DNA of 64,000 nucleotides from Arthrobacter crystallopoietes (GCF_017603825.1 NZ_CP072014.1:3782001-3846000), one strand, 5' to 3'; shown: positions 8,828 to 18,371, counted from the stretch's first letter. Made by a program: numbers and translations. Notes: a model not told the origin generated them from the sequence alone.

Positions 8828-9778
8828 ATGCTTGAAACGTCGGCACGGTTGCTTCAGCTACTGTCCCTGCTGCAAATGCGCCGCGAATGGACCGGTTCGG
8901 CTCTAGCTGCGCGCATGAGTGTCACGGAGCGGACAGTCCGACGGGACATCGACAAGCTGCGCAGTCTCGGCTACCCCATTAACGCATCGCCCGGCGTGGC
9001 GGGCGGTTATCAACTCGGCGCTGGTGCGCAGCTACCGCCGCTGTTGCTGGACGATGACGAAGCCCTGGCCGTTGCGCTGGGACTCAGCGCCGTCACCGCC
9101 AGCCCGGTTTCCGGTGTTGCCGAAGCTTCGGTACGCGCGCTGACCAAGCTTGAGCAGGTACTCCCGTCGCGGCTCCGGCCCAAATTCACCATGCTCAAGA
9201 ACGCGGTCACCACCTTGAGCAGCCCTCGGACTGTGGTGAACCCGGAGACTCTGACCAGCGTTTCCGCTGCCATCGCTGACCGCCGCGTTGTGGCCTTCCG
9301 TTACGCCAAGCCGGACAGCGAGTCCTCCCGGCGCTTGGCCGAGCCGTACGGCCTGGTGGATGCCGGACACCGCTGGTACCTTGTGGCCTGGGATCTGGGC
9401 CGCCGGGACTGGCGGACTTTCCGCGTGGACAGGTTCGAAAGCGTTCCTTCTGCACGGGAGCGCTTCACACCCAGGCCGCTGCCGCAAAAGGATCTGGCAA
9501 CGTATGTCCAGCGCTCGATCACACGCTCGCCCTACCGTTATGACGTCGTCGTACGCATTTTCGCGCCACTTGAAACGGTGGCCGAACGGATACCGCCCCA
9601 AGTAGCGGAGCTAACTAACGACGGCGGCAGTACTGTTCTGCGTTCGGGTTTCGATTCGCTGGACTACCCCTTGATGCAGCTCGCGGCATTGGGATTCGAG
9701 TTTGAAATCCTGCAGCCCGCCGAATTCAAGGACCGCGCTCTGGAACTGGCGGGAAAACTGGCGAAGGCCGGACGCTAA
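8828..9778 (+). CDS. HTH/WYL-domain transcriptional regulator
   Basis: The 316-residue protein starts with an HTH_11-type winged helix (LLSLLQMRREWTGSALAARM, then TERTVRRDIDKLRSLGYPI) and continues with a WYL domain (about 145-215, GHRWYLVAWDLGRRDWRTFRVDR) and a C-terminal extension. WYL domains are ligand-sensing modules in bacterial regulators. The ATG at 8828 is taken over a GTG two codons upstream. The divergent gene 131 nt away encodes the DinB-family protein, the likely local target (inference). Confidence 0.88.
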   Translation: MLETSARLLQLLSLLQMRREWTGSALAARMSVTERTVRRDIDKLRSLGYPINASPGVAGGYQLGAGAQLPPLLLDDDEALAVALGLSAVTASPVSGVAEASVRALTKLEQVLPSRLRPKFTMLKNAVTTLSSPRTVVNPETLTSVSAAIADRRVVAFRYAKPDSESSRRLAEPYGLVDAGHRWYLVAWDLGRRDWRTFRVDRFESVPSARERFTPRPLPQKDLATYVQRSITRSPYRYDVVVRIFAPLETVAERIPPQVAELTNDGGSTVLRSGFDSLDYPLMQLAALGFEFEILQPAEFKDRALELAGKLAKAGR

Positions 9779-9790
9779 ACGCGTCCGGCC
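9766..9790 (+). terminator. Hairpin over the stop codon of the WYL regulator
   Basis: GGCCGGACGC pairs perfectly with GCGTCCGGCC around a 5-nt loop that contains the TAA stop. No T-run follows, which is common for strong GC hairpins in actinobacteria. It lies between two convergent genes and probably ends transcription in either direction. Confidence 0.6.
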
Positions 9791-9839
9791 TCCATCAGTT
9801 CCGCCCAAACACTGGCCCGCAGCCTGTGTCCCGGAAGAT

Positions 9840-10631
9840 CTACTGCAGCATGGTGCGGTCGTCCAGGGCGCCGCCCTTGATCTTTTCGAACTCGTGCAAC
9901 AGGTCCTGGACCGTGGTTTTCCGCTTCTGTTCCTGGCCAATATCCAGGATGATCCGGCCTTCATGCATCATGATCAGCCGGCTCCCGAGGCGCAGGGCCT
10001 GCTCCATATTGTGGGTGACCATCAGGGTAGTCAACTGGTGCCGTTCCACGACCTCCGCGGTCAAGCGGCTCACGAGGTCAGCCCGTTGCGGGTCCAACGC
10101 CGCGGTGTGCTCATCCAGCAGCAGGATTTTCGGACTGCTGAAGGTGGCCATGAGCAGTGAGAGCGCCTGGCGCTGCCCTCCGGACAGAAGGCCCACCTTG
10201 GCTTTGAGCCGGTTCTCCAAGCCCAGCTCCAAGGATTTGAGCTCCTCCTGGAAAAACTCCCGCTTCTTCTTCGTGACACCGGGGCCCAGGCCTCGCGTCT
10301 TACCGCGCTCATAAGCCATGGACATGTTCTGTTCGATGGTCATGTCCGGCGAGGTTCCTGCCATCGGATCCTGGAAGACCCGGCCAATGAATTTCGCCCG
10401 CTGGTGGTCCGCCAGCTTGGTCACGTCATTGCCGTCGATCCTGACCGTACCGGTGTCCGGGCGGAGCTTGCCCGAAGTGATGTTCAGGACCGTCGATTTA
10501 CCGGCCCCATTGCTGCCGATCACCGTGACGAACTCGCCTGGCGACAGCGAGAGGTTGATCTCCTTCAGTGCCACCCGTTCATTGACGGTGCCGGCGAAAA
10601 AGGTCTTGTGCACATTAGTTATATCCAGCAT
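9840..10631 (-). CDS. ABC importer ATP-binding protein (TrpZ-like)
   Basis: This 263-residue ATPase has a Walker A GSNGAGKST, signature LSGGQRQALSL, Walker B ILLLDEHTAALDP and a switch histidine in MVTHNMEQ. The glutamate that usually follows the Walker B aspartate is present in LLLDEH. The best match by memory is the ATPase of the TrpXYZ-type importers (COG1101). It follows the permease gene with 1 nt between them and closes the three-gene operon. Confidence 0.9.
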   Translation of the reverse strand: MLDITNVHKTFFAGTVNERVALKEINLSLSPGEFVTVIGSNGAGKSTVLNITSGKLRPDTGTVRIDGNDVTKLADHQRAKFIGRVFQDPMAGTSPDMTIEQNMSMAYERGKTRGLGPGVTKKKREFFQEELKSLELGLENRLKAKVGLLSGGQRQALSLLMATFSSPKILLLDEHTAALDPQRADLVSRLTAEVVERHQLTTLMVTHNMEQALRLGSRLIMMHEGRIILDIGQEQKRKTTVQDLLHEFEKIKGGALDDRTMLQ

Positions 10632-10632
10632 G

Positions 10633-11538
10633 TCAGCCCTTAGCTCCCGCCCCGGTCAGCGACTTCCTCATGTTGGCCAGTCCGCCGATCCGCTTGAAGA
10701 GCTTCCATTGTGGCAGCACCAGGGCGATGACCACCAGCACCGCGGAGATCAGTTTCATGTCGTTCGGGTTCAGGCCGGCCTGCAGGGCAAGCTGGATGAC
10801 CACGCGGTACAAGACGGAGCCGAGAACTACGGCCAGCGAGGCGATGATGATGAGCCTCGAGCCGAAGATCGCCTGACCGATGATGACCGACGCAAGACCA
10901 GCCAGAATCAGGCCGATGCCCATGCCGATGTCGGCAAAGCCCTGGTACTGGGCAATGAGTGCCCCACAAAGGCCGACCAGGCCGTTGGAAAGCGCGAGAC
11001 CGAGGATTTTCATCCGGTCGGTGCTCACCCCGAAGCTGCGGATCATTTCCTCGTTGTCACCGGTAGCCTGCATGGCCAGACCAACGTCTGTGTGCAGGAA
11101 CCAGTCGATGACGAACTTGACCGCCAGGGCGAACAGCGCGAAAACCACCACGGCCATGGCAGTGCCCAGCAGACCTGCGTCGCGCAGGGGCGTAATGAGC
11201 GTATCTTCGCGCAGCAGGGGCAGGTTGGCCCTGCCCATGATGCGCAGGTTGATCGAGTACAGCGCGATCATGGTCAGAATGCCGGCCAGCAACCCGTTGA
11301 TCTTGCCCTTGGTATGCAGTATCCCGGTAATCCAACCGGCAACCAGTCCTGCGCCGAAAGCGGCGACGGTGGAAACAACCGGCGAATAGCCATTGATAAT
11401 CATGATCGAGGCGACAGCAGCCCCAGTGGTGAAGCTGCCGTCAACCGTCAGATCGGGAAAATTCAGAATGCGGAAGGTCAGGTAGACCCCCAGAGCCATG
11501 ATCGCGTAGATCAGGCCCAGCTCAACCGCGACAATCAT
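10633..11538 (-). CDS. ABC importer permease (TrpY-like)
   Basis: The 301-residue protein is almost entirely hydrophobic, with about eight to nine membrane segments and a conserved start (ELGLIYAIMALGVYLTFRILNFPDLTVDGSF) typical of the COG4120 permease family related to branched-chain amino-acid permeases. It forms the membrane channel for the lipoprotein encoded upstream and the ATPase downstream. Known relatives import tryptophan or tyrosine in Firmicutes; the substrate here is not determined. Confidence 0.9.
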   Translation of the reverse strand: MIVAVELGLIYAIMALGVYLTFRILNFPDLTVDGSFTTGAAVASIMIINGYSPVVSTVAAFGAGLVAGWITGILHTKGKINGLLAGILTMIALYSINLRIMGRANLPLLREDTLITPLRDAGLLGTAMAVVVFALFALAVKFVIDWFLHTDVGLAMQATGDNEEMIRSFGVSTDRMKILGLALSNGLVGLCGALIAQYQGFADIGMGIGLILAGLASVIIGQAIFGSRLIIIASLAVVLGSVLYRVVIQLALQAGLNPNDMKLISAVLVVIALVLPQWKLFKRIGGLANMRKSLTGAGAKG

Positions 11539-11557
11539 GTGTCGGTATCCTCAGGTT

Positions 11558-12562
11558 CTACTCAATGACGCGGTCGGCGGATTCCAGCAGCGAAGCTGGA
11601 ATCTCGATGCCCATGCGCTCGGCGGCTGCGGGATTGACGACAACTTCCAGCTCGGAGGCCGTCTGGATCGGCATGGACGCAGGGTCCTTACCCTTGAGGA
11701 CCTCAATGGCCATCATGCCCGTCTGGTAACCCAGGTCCTCGTAGTTGATGCCTTCGGTAGCGACGGCACCGCCTTCAACACTCGCAGCATCCGAGGCGAT
11801 CACGGGGATCTTCTTCGATTCCGCAACGCCGATAAGCGATTTCAGCGCCGACACAACGTTGTTGTCCGTCGGGACATAGAACGCGTCGACGTCCAGGGAC
11901 TGCGCGGCCTGCTGGACCTCGCTGGAGTTGCTGACGGTGGCTTCCTTGATTTCAAGGCCCATGTCGGCAGCGACCTTCTTCGCCAGGTCGACCTGGACCT
12001 GCGAGTTCACCTCGCCGGAGCTGTAGACGATGCCCACGCTCTTGGCGTCCGGAACCAGTTCCTTCAGCAGGCCCAGCTGTTCCTCCACGGGATTCAGGTC
12101 GCTCGTCCCGGTGATGTTGCCCCCGGGAGCCTCCAGCGATTCGACCAGACCAGCCTCGACGGGATCGGTGACGGCAGTGATCAGGATGGGGATGTCCTGG
12201 ATGGCCTGCGCGGCCGCCTGGGCAGTCGGAGTGGCGATCGCGAGGACAAGATCCTTCTGGTCCGTGGCAAACTTGCCGGCAATCGAGGTCGCGGTAGCCT
12301 GGTCGCCCTGAGCGTTCTGCTCGTCGTAGGTGACATTTTCACCCTCGGTGTAGCCGTTCTCGGCCAGGGCCTTCTTGAAGCCCTCCCGCGACGCGTCCAG
12401 TGAGGGATGGGAAACAATTTGCGTGATGCCGATTTCGACCATCTCGCCGGCCGCCCCGCTCTCGCCGGATCCGGCCTCGCCGCCGCCGTTGCCGCACGCC
12501 GTCATCAGCAGCGCCGAGGCGAACAGCGAGGCGCCCATGGTTGTGTATGTTGACCGTTTCAT
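11558..12562 (-). CDS. ABC importer substrate-binding lipoprotein (TrpX-like)
   Basis: The 334-residue precursor has a signal peptide with a lipobox ending in LLMTACGN, so the mature protein is anchored to the membrane by its cysteine. The body fits the ABC_sub_bind family (PF04392): EIGITQIVSHPSLDASREGFKKAL, two Rossmann-like lobes and ITAVTDPVEAGLV. The ATG at 12562 has AAAGGA 9 nt upstream and gives the signal peptide directly; an in-frame TTG upstream overlaps that ribosome binding site and is rejected. First gene of the importer operon. Confidence 0.9.
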   Translation of the reverse strand: MKRSTYTTMGASLFASALLMTACGNGGGEAGSGESGAAGEMVEIGITQIVSHPSLDASREGFKKALAENGYTEGENVTYDEQNAQGDQATATSIAGKFATDQKDLVLAIATPTAQAAAQAIQDIPILITAVTDPVEAGLVESLEAPGGNITGTSDLNPVEEQLGLLKELVPDAKSVGIVYSSGEVNSQVQVDLAKKVAADMGLEIKEATVSNSSEVQQAAQSLDVDAFYVPTDNNVVSALKSLIGVAESKKIPVIASDAASVEGGAVATEGINYEDLGYQTGMMAIEVLKGKDPASMPIQTASELEVVVNPAAAERMGIEIPASLLESADRVIE

Positions 12563-12743
12563 GCCAGTGATTCCTTTCAAATCGCAAACGTGCCGGATGC
12601 TCCCGGCCCGCTCCCCAAGTCACAGCCGTCCATGCGCTCCACCAGGTTCCCTGACGGTGGAATATGCCGCTTGCCGGCGGCGTCATTACCCGGCTGCGGA
12701 CACGGACAGTCATTCCGTGCGGAAAGTCCACTCTGATAGTACC

Positions 12744-12759
12744 TGTGAACAGCGTCACA
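12744..12759. promoter_or_regulatory. CRP/GlxR-like operator
   Basis: TGTGAACAGCGTCACA is a perfect TGTGA-N6-TCACA dyad, the consensus of Crp-family regulators including actinobacterial Crp/GlxR. It lies about 180 nt before the importer lipoprotein gene and 143 nt before hrpA, in the divergent intergenic region. On the minus strand it overlaps possible promoter elements (a TAGACA just upstream and a TACTAT just downstream of it). Which gene it controls, and whether it activates or represses, is inference. Confidence 0.6.
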
Positions 12760-12902
12760 TTGTCTAATCTACAGTCCAAGCCTAGGACAAGAGTCCACTC
12801 ACGCGGCCCTACGAATGGACGATCCGTGCCGAAACGGCAGCGAGGCTTAGGTTCTGTCCATGGATGTGTGCATGCCCCGGAACCGATAAACTGGGCGCAA
12901 TC

Positions 12903-15900
12903 ATGACACTGAAAATCACTTATCCCGAAATGTTGCCGGTTTCGGAACGGCGGGATGACATCATGGCGGCCATTGCTGCCAACCAGGTCACCATCATCGC
13001 CGGCGAAACCGGTTCGGGGAAGACCACCCAGATTCCCAAAATGTGCCTTGAGCTGGGGCTCGCGGAGACAGGCCTGATCGGCCACACCCAGCCCCGCAGG
13101 CTCGCCGCCCGCACCGTTGCCGAGCGGATCGCGGAGGAACTGGACGTCAAGCTGGGCGAGGAAGTCGGCTTCCAGGTCCGTTTCACCGGTCAAGTGGGCC
13201 GCAGCACCCGGATCAAGCTGATGACGGACGGCATTCTGCTCGCCGAAATCCAGCATGACAAGCTGCTGAAGAAATACAGCACCATCATCATCGACGAGGC
13301 GCATGAGCGAAGCCTCAACATCGATTTCATTCTGGGCTACCTCAAGCGGATTCTGCCCCAGCGCCCGGATCTGAAAGTCATCATCACGTCCGCCACCATT
13401 GATCCGGAGCGCTTCGCCAAGCATTTCGGTGACGATGAGCCGGCTCCGATCATCGAGGTTTCCGGCCGCACCTACCCCGTGGAAATCAGGTACCGTCCGC
13501 TCAACATGCCGGCAGGCACCATCGACTCGGACGACGAGCTGGAAGAGGACCGCGATCCCTTGGACGCGGTCTGCGATGCGGTGGACGAACTGGCCGGCGA
13601 AGCCCACGGGGACATCCTCGTCTTCTTCTCCGGGGAGCGGGAAATCCGCGATGCCGCGGATGCACTGCGGTCTCGGGTGCAAACAAACCGCCGGTTGGCG
13701 GGAACCGAGATTCTGCCGCTCTATGCCCGGCTCTCCCTGGCCGAACAGCACAGGGTCTTTTCGCCCGGTGCCGGCGGCCGGCGGCGGATCGTCCTGGCCA
13801 CCAACGTGGCGGAAACCTCCCTGACCGTACCCGGAATCAAATACGTCGTCGACACCGGCACGGCCCGCATCTCGAGGTATTCGCACCGGACCAAGGTCCA
13901 GCGACTGCCCATCGAGCGGATCTCCCAGGCGTCCGCCAACCAGCGCTCCGGACGCTGTGGCCGTGTCAGCGACGGCATCGCGATCAGGCTGTATTCGGAA
14001 GAGGACTTCGAAGCACGGCGTGAGTTCACCGATCCCGAAATCCTGCGCACCAATCTGGCCGCCGTCATCCTCCAGATGACAGCCATGGGTGTGGCCCGCA
14101 GCCCGAAGGACATCGAGAATTTCCCGTTCGTCGAGCCGCCGGAAACCCGGGCGATTAACGACGGCGTCAACCTCCTCCGCGAGCTCGGCGCATTGGCCGA
14201 GCCGAGCAAACCGGCAGACGCGGCCCGCGAACCGCAGGCCCCCGGCCGCGGAGGTGGCCGCGGGCCGCGCCGCGAACCCGGCCTAACCGCCGTCGGACAC
14301 CAGCTGGCCCAGTTGCCGGTGGATCCTCGTCTGGGCCGCATGATTGTCGAAGCCGGCAAACGCGGGTGCGTCCGCGAGGTCATGATCCTCGCTGCGGCGC
14401 TGACCATCCAGGATCCGCGTGAACGGCCCTCTGCAGACAGCGGCAGCAAGCAGCAGCAGGCCGCCGAACTCCACAAGCGGTTCGTGGACGAGAGCTCGGA
14501 CTTCACCGGCATCCTGAACCTGTGGCGCTACGTGCAGGACAAGCAGAAGGAACTTTCCTCCACCCAGTTCCGCAAGTTGTGCCGCACCGAGTTCATCAAT
14601 TACCTGCGGATTCGCGAATGGCAGGATCTGTTTGCGCAGCTGCGGCAACTCGCCAAGCCGCTGGGCATTACTCTTTCGTCCGGCAGCGAAGTAGACCCTG
14701 TGGGCAAACACGACGACATCCACAAGAGCCTGCTGGCCGGCCTGCTCAGCCACATCGGCGCCTACGAGGAGCGCAAACGCGAATACGCAGGCGCCCGCGG
14801 CACCCGCTTCGCAATTTTCCCAGGCTCGGCGCTGTTCAAGAAGTCACCCGATTGGGTCATGGCGGCCGAACTGGTGGAGACGTCCCGGCTCTGGGCCCGC
14901 GTAGCTGCCCGGTTTGATCCGGCATGGGCCGAGGAAATCGCCCCGCAGTTGCTCAAACGGACCTATTCCGAGCCGCACTGGTCACGGCGCATGGGTTCGG
15001 TCATGGCCTATGAGAAGGTCACCCTCTACGGCGTCCCGATCATCCCGCAGCGGCGCATCCAATACGGCAGGATCGACCGCGAGCTCAGTCGGGATCTCTT
15101 CATCCGCCATGCTCTGGTTGAAGGTGACTGGCGCACGCACCACAAGTTCTTCCACCGCAACCGCGCCCTGCTGGCCGAGGTCGAAGAGCTGGAGACGCGT
15201 ACGCGCCGACGCGGCCTCCGTGTGGATGATGAGGCCCTTTTCGAGTTCTACGATCAGCGCATCGGCGAGAACGTGGTCTCCGAGCGTCACTTCGACAAAT
15301 GGTGGAAGGCGGCGCGGCAGGAAAATCCCACGCTGCTGGACTTCGATCCCGATGCGCTCCTGACCGAAGAAGCCGAAGAGCTCGACGCCGGCGCGTTCCC
15401 GAAAATCTGGCGTCAAGGCTCGTTTGAGCTGCCGCTGAGCTATGTTTTTTCTCCGGTAGCGCCCGGAGGGACTCCCAACCCTTCGGACGGTGTCACGGCA
15501 GAGGTGCCGGTGCTGTTCCTGAACCAGCTCAATCCGGCGCCCTTCCGCTGGCAGATTCCCGGCCTGCGGGCGGACTTGGTGACCGCCTTGATCAAGTCCC
15601 TGCCCAAGCAGGTGCGCAAGAACTTTGTGCCGGCGCCCGATGTGGCGCGTACTGCTGCAGCGGTTCTTGCCGAGGAGTTTGTCCCGGAAGAAGATGAGCT
15701 GGAACCTTCGCTGGAGCTGGTGCTCCGCCGGCTCAAGGGCCACATCATCCCGCCCGGTTCATGGAACTGGGAAGTAGTGCCGCCGCACCTACGGGTCAGT
15801 TTCCGTGTGGTGGACGCGCGCGGAAAAGTCCTGGGCGAGGACAAAGACCTGGCCCGGTTGCAGGAAGAGCTTGCACCGCAGACCCGCCGCGCCATCGCCG

Positions 15901-16856
15901 ATTCACTCGGTGCCACCCCCAAGACGGCCAAGCCGGTGAAACAGGCCAGGGCGGCATCGACGCCTGCTGCTCCGGCGTCGAGCGGCATCCAGGAACTGAC
16001 AGGGCTGACCGAGTGGACGGGTGGCACGCTCGAACGCGAGGTCAAGCGACTGGTAGCAGGCCACACAGTCACGGGCTATCCGGCATTCGTGGATGAAGGT
16101 CAGACGGTGGCGCAGCGGATCTATCCCACTGCCGCGGAGCAGGAGTCCGCCATGCGGTCCGGCGTCATCCGGCTGCTGGCGCTTCGTGTGCCGTCCCCGC
16201 AGCGCTACGTGCTGGACCATTTGAACAATACCGAGAAACTCACCTTCAGCCAGAACCCGCATGGTTCTGTCGCCTCGTTGATCGATGACTGTACGCTGGC
16301 GGCCATCGACAAGCTGGTGCCGCAGGAGCTGCCGTGGTCCAAGGAAGAGTTCGACCGCCTGTATGAGGTGGTCCGTGCGGAACTGATCGACACCGTCTTC
16401 TCCGTGACCGCCGTCGTCGAAAAGATTCTCTCCAGCAACCGGCGGATCCAGAAATCGCTCAAGGCCAGCACGAGCCTGGCCCTGATCAGCGCGCTGAACG
16501 ACATCAAGAGCCAGCTCGAGCAGCTGGTCTACCCCGGTTTCGTCGCCCGTACCGGCTATGCCCAGCTGAGTCACCTCCCCCGCTATCTGGCCGCGATCGA
16601 GCGCAGGCTGGAAAAGCTGCCAACCAACGTGGCGCGGGACGGCCAGCAGATGGCGGCCGTGCAAAAGCTTGAAGACGAGTACGACGACGCGGTCGCGGCT
16701 TTGCGTCCCGGCTCACGGCACCCCGGAGCGCTGCGCAGAGTGCGGTGGATGCTCGAGGAGCTGAGGGTCAGTTTCTTCGCCCAGGAACTGGGAACGGCCT
16801 ATTCCATTTCAGAAAAGCGCGTGCGTGCTGCCCTGAACGAGGCCCTCAGCAAGTGA
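12903..16856 (+). CDS. hrpA: ATP-dependent RNA helicase HrpA
   Basis: This 1317-residue DEAH-box RNA helicase has the full HrpA length. Visible are Walker A GETGSGKTTQIPK (near residue 35), the DEAH box in IIIDEAHERSL (near 130), SAT in ITSATIDPERF, helicase motifs V and VI (VLATNVAETSLTVPG and QRSGRCGRV), then HA2, OB-fold and the long C-terminal DUF3418 region. HrpA unwinds RNA; in E. coli it rescues stalled or collided ribosomes. The ATG at 12903 is chosen by the family N-terminus; a TAAACT hexamer ends 10 nt upstream and no clear Shine-Dalgarno exists. Confidence 0.95.
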   Translation: MTLKITYPEMLPVSERRDDIMAAIAANQVTIIAGETGSGKTTQIPKMCLELGLAETGLIGHTQPRRLAARTVAERIAEELDVKLGEEVGFQVRFTGQVGRSTRIKLMTDGILLAEIQHDKLLKKYSTIIIDEAHERSLNIDFILGYLKRILPQRPDLKVIITSATIDPERFAKHFGDDEPAPIIEVSGRTYPVEIRYRPLNMPAGTIDSDDELEEDRDPLDAVCDAVDELAGEAHGDILVFFSGEREIRDAADALRSRVQTNRRLAGTEILPLYARLSLAEQHRVFSPGAGGRRRIVLATNVAETSLTVPGIKYVVDTGTARISRYSHRTKVQRLPIERISQASANQRSGRCGRVSDGIAIRLYSEEDFEARREFTDPEILRTNLAAVILQMTAMGVARSPKDIENFPFVEPPETRAINDGVNLLRELGALAEPSKPADAAREPQAPGRGGGRGPRREPGLTAVGHQLAQLPVDPRLGRMIVEAGKRGCVREVMILAAALTIQDPRERPSADSGSKQQQAAELHKRFVDESSDFTGILNLWRYVQDKQKELSSTQFRKLCRTEFINYLRIREWQDLFAQLRQLAKPLGITLSSGSEVDPVGKHDDIHKSLLAGLLSHIGAYEERKREYAGARGTRFAIFPGSALFKKSPDWVMAAELVETSRLWARVAARFDPAWAEEIAPQLLKRTYSEPHWSRRMGSVMAYEKVTLYGVPIIPQRRIQYGRIDRELSRDLFIRHALVEGDWRTHHKFFHRNRALLAEVEELETRTRRRGLRVDDEALFEFYDQRIGENVVSERHFDKWWKAARQENPTLLDFDPDALLTEEAEELDAGAFPKIWRQGSFELPLSYVFSPVAPGGTPNPSDGVTAEVPVLFLNQLNPAPFRWQIPGLRADLVTALIKSLPKQVRKNFVPAPDVARTAAAVLAEEFVPEEDELEPSLELVLRRLKGHIIPPGSWNWEVVPPHLRVSFRVVDARGKVLGEDKDLARLQEELAPQTRRAIADSLGATPKTAKPVKQARAASTPAAPASSGIQELTGLTEWTGGTLEREVKRLVAGHTVTGYPAFVDEGQTVAQRIYPTAAEQESAMRSGVIRLLALRVPSPQRYVLDHLNNTEKLTFSQNPHGSVASLIDDCTLAAIDKLVPQELPWSKEEFDRLYEVVRAELIDTVFSVTAVVEKILSSNRRIQKSLKASTSLALISALNDIKSQLEQLVYPGFVARTGYAQLSHLPRYLAAIERRLEKLPTNVARDGQQMAAVQKLEDEYDDAVAALRPGSRHPGALRRVRWMLEELRVSFFAQELGTAYSISEKRVRAALNEALSK

Positions 16857-16884
16857 CGCCGGACGGGCGGCCCAGCGTCACAGC

Positions 16885-17313
16885 CTAATCTGCCGGGATG
16901 AATTCGCCGTAGCCGGCGTCGCGCAGGCCCGCGCGCAGTTGCCGGGCGTTGTTCTCCATCCGTTCGGGATCCGGGTTCTGCTCTGCCCGCTTGAAGTCGA
17001 ATTCGGCTTCCGAGCTTGCCGGCCACACGTGAAGGTGGAGGTGGTCCACTTCGAAGCCGGCGATAATCATGCCCGCCCGCGGTGCCCCGAACACTTCAAC
17101 CTGCACCTTGCCGATGGTCTGGGCAACGGCCGTAACTTTCTGCCAAAGCTCCGTCGGCGCGTCCGTCCAGCGGTCCACTTCCGCACGAGGAACCACCAGC
17201 GTGTGGCCGTCCGCCAAGGGCCCAATGCTGAGGAAAGCAACGACGTCGTCGTCCTTCCACACAAATTTGCCGGGGATCTCACCGTTGATGATTTTCGTGA
17301 ACAGCGTGCTCAT
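16885..17313 (-). CDS. HIT-family nucleotide-binding hydrolase
   Basis: The 142-residue protein carries the histidine triad HLHLHVWP (HxHxHxx) near residue 93 and an N-terminal FTKIINGEIPG segment typical of the Hint/HinT branch. Such proteins hydrolyse purine nucleoside phosphoramidates or related AMP conjugates in the cytoplasm. The gene overlaps the end of the upstream alcohol dehydrogenase by 4 nt (ATGA), so the two are coupled, without an obvious functional link. It is convergent with hrpA. Confidence 0.93.
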   Translation of the reverse strand: MSTLFTKIINGEIPGKFVWKDDDVVAFLSIGPLADGHTLVVPRAEVDRWTDAPTELWQKVTAVAQTIGKVQVEVFGAPRAGMIIAGFEVDHLHLHVWPASSEAEFDFKRAEQNPDPERMENNARQLRAGLRDAGYGEFIPAD

Positions 17314-18371
17314 GCTTTCTCCTTCACAGATGCTATATCCAGGACAAACCGGTACTTCACATCACCGGCCACCATGCGGTCGTACGCCTCATTGAGCTGG
17401 TCCGCGGTGACCATTTCGATGTCGGAAGTGATGTTGTGTTCGGCGCAGAATTCCAGCATCTCCTGGGTCTCGGCGATCCCGCCGATCATGGAGCCGCCGT
17501 AGGCGATGCGCTTGCGGATGAGCGCGCCGACCGGAACCGGCGGCATGTCCCCAGGAGGCAACCCCAGCTGGATCAGGGCGCCATCCCTGCGTATGGTCCG
17601 CAGGTAGGGGCCGAGATCGTGGGCAGCGGCGACGGTGTCGATGATCAGGTCGATGCTGTCCCGGGCCTGCGCCATCGACGCGCTGTCCGAGGAGAGGACT
17701 ACGCGGTCCGCCCCCAGCGCGCGGGCTGCCTCGGCTTTGCCTTCCGACGTAGTAAACACCGTGACTTCGGCGCCCATGGCCTTGGCGAGCTTAACGGCCA
17801 TGTGCCCGAGGCCGCCCAGGCCCGCAACTCCCACCGAGTCGCCGGCCTCCACCCCGAAGTAACGCATGGGTGAGTAGACGGTGATGCCGGCACACAGCAG
17901 CGGGGCGGCGGCCGCCGGGTCGAGGCTCTCCGGAACGCGCAGACAGTAGTTTTCGTCGACCACGATGGACGTGGCGTAGCCGCCCTGCGTTGGCTCGCCG
18001 CCGCGCCGCCGGTCGGGCACGCCGTAGGTGCCGGTGGAACCGTTCTCGCAGTACTGCTCCAGACCCTCTTCGCAGCTAACGCATTCGCGGCAGGAATCCA
18101 CCAAACAGCCCACACCCACCAGATCACCGATGGCGTGGAGCGTCACGTCCTGCCCAATCCCCGTCACCCGTCCGACGATCTCGTGGCCGGGCACCAGCGG
18201 ATACCGCGATGGCCGCCATTCGCTGCGCACGGCGTGCACATCCGAATGGCACAGCCCGCAGAAGGCGATCGCGATTTCCACATCGTGAGGTTCGGGCTCA
18301 CGCCGCTCGATCCGCAGGGGAAGAAGCCCCGACGTCGGCGATGTCGCGGCATAGGCCTGCGCGGTGCTCAT
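17310..18371 (-). CDS. Zinc-dependent NAD(P) alcohol dehydrogenase (YahK/CAD type)
   Basis: The 353-residue enzyme is a medium-chain dehydrogenase. The catalytic zinc site is seen in GLCHSD (near 42) with GHE (PGHEIVGRV), the structural zinc cysteines in the CLVDSCRECVSCEEGLEQYC region, and the cofactor fold in VGVAGLGGLGHMAVKLAKAMG. It probably oxidises or reduces primary alcohols/aldehydes, preferring NADPH as in YahK and cinnamyl alcohol dehydrogenase relatives (family knowledge). The ATG at 18371 has GGAG 4 nt upstream; longer in-frame starts are less likely. Confidence 0.92.
   Translation of the reverse strand: MSTAQAYAATSPTSGLLPLRIERREPEPHDVEIAIAFCGLCHSDVHAVRSEWRPSRYPLVPGHEIVGRVTGIGQDVTLHAIGDLVGVGCLVDSCRECVSCEEGLEQYCENGSTGTYGVPDRRRGGEPTQGGYATSIVVDENYCLRVPESLDPAAAAPLLCAGITVYSPMRYFGVEAGDSVGVAGLGGLGHMAVKLAKAMGAEVTVFTTSEGKAEAARALGADRVVLSSDSASMAQARDSIDLIIDTVAAAHDLGPYLRTIRRDGALIQLGLPPGDMPPVPVGALIRKRIAYGGSMIGGIAETQEMLEFCAEHNITSDIEMVTADQLNEAYDRMVAGDVKYRFVLDIASVKEKA

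Noticed and set aside
12563-12902. T-box or other amino-acid sensor before the TrpXYZ-like importer
   Set aside because: No T-box core sequence or terminator/antiterminator pair is seen; only the CRP-like site and weak promoter elements stand out.
12339-13886. A 515-codon minus-strand frame crossing hrpA and the importer lipoprotein gene
   Set aside because: It runs across the hrpA helicase motifs on one side and out of frame through the lipoprotein gene on the other.
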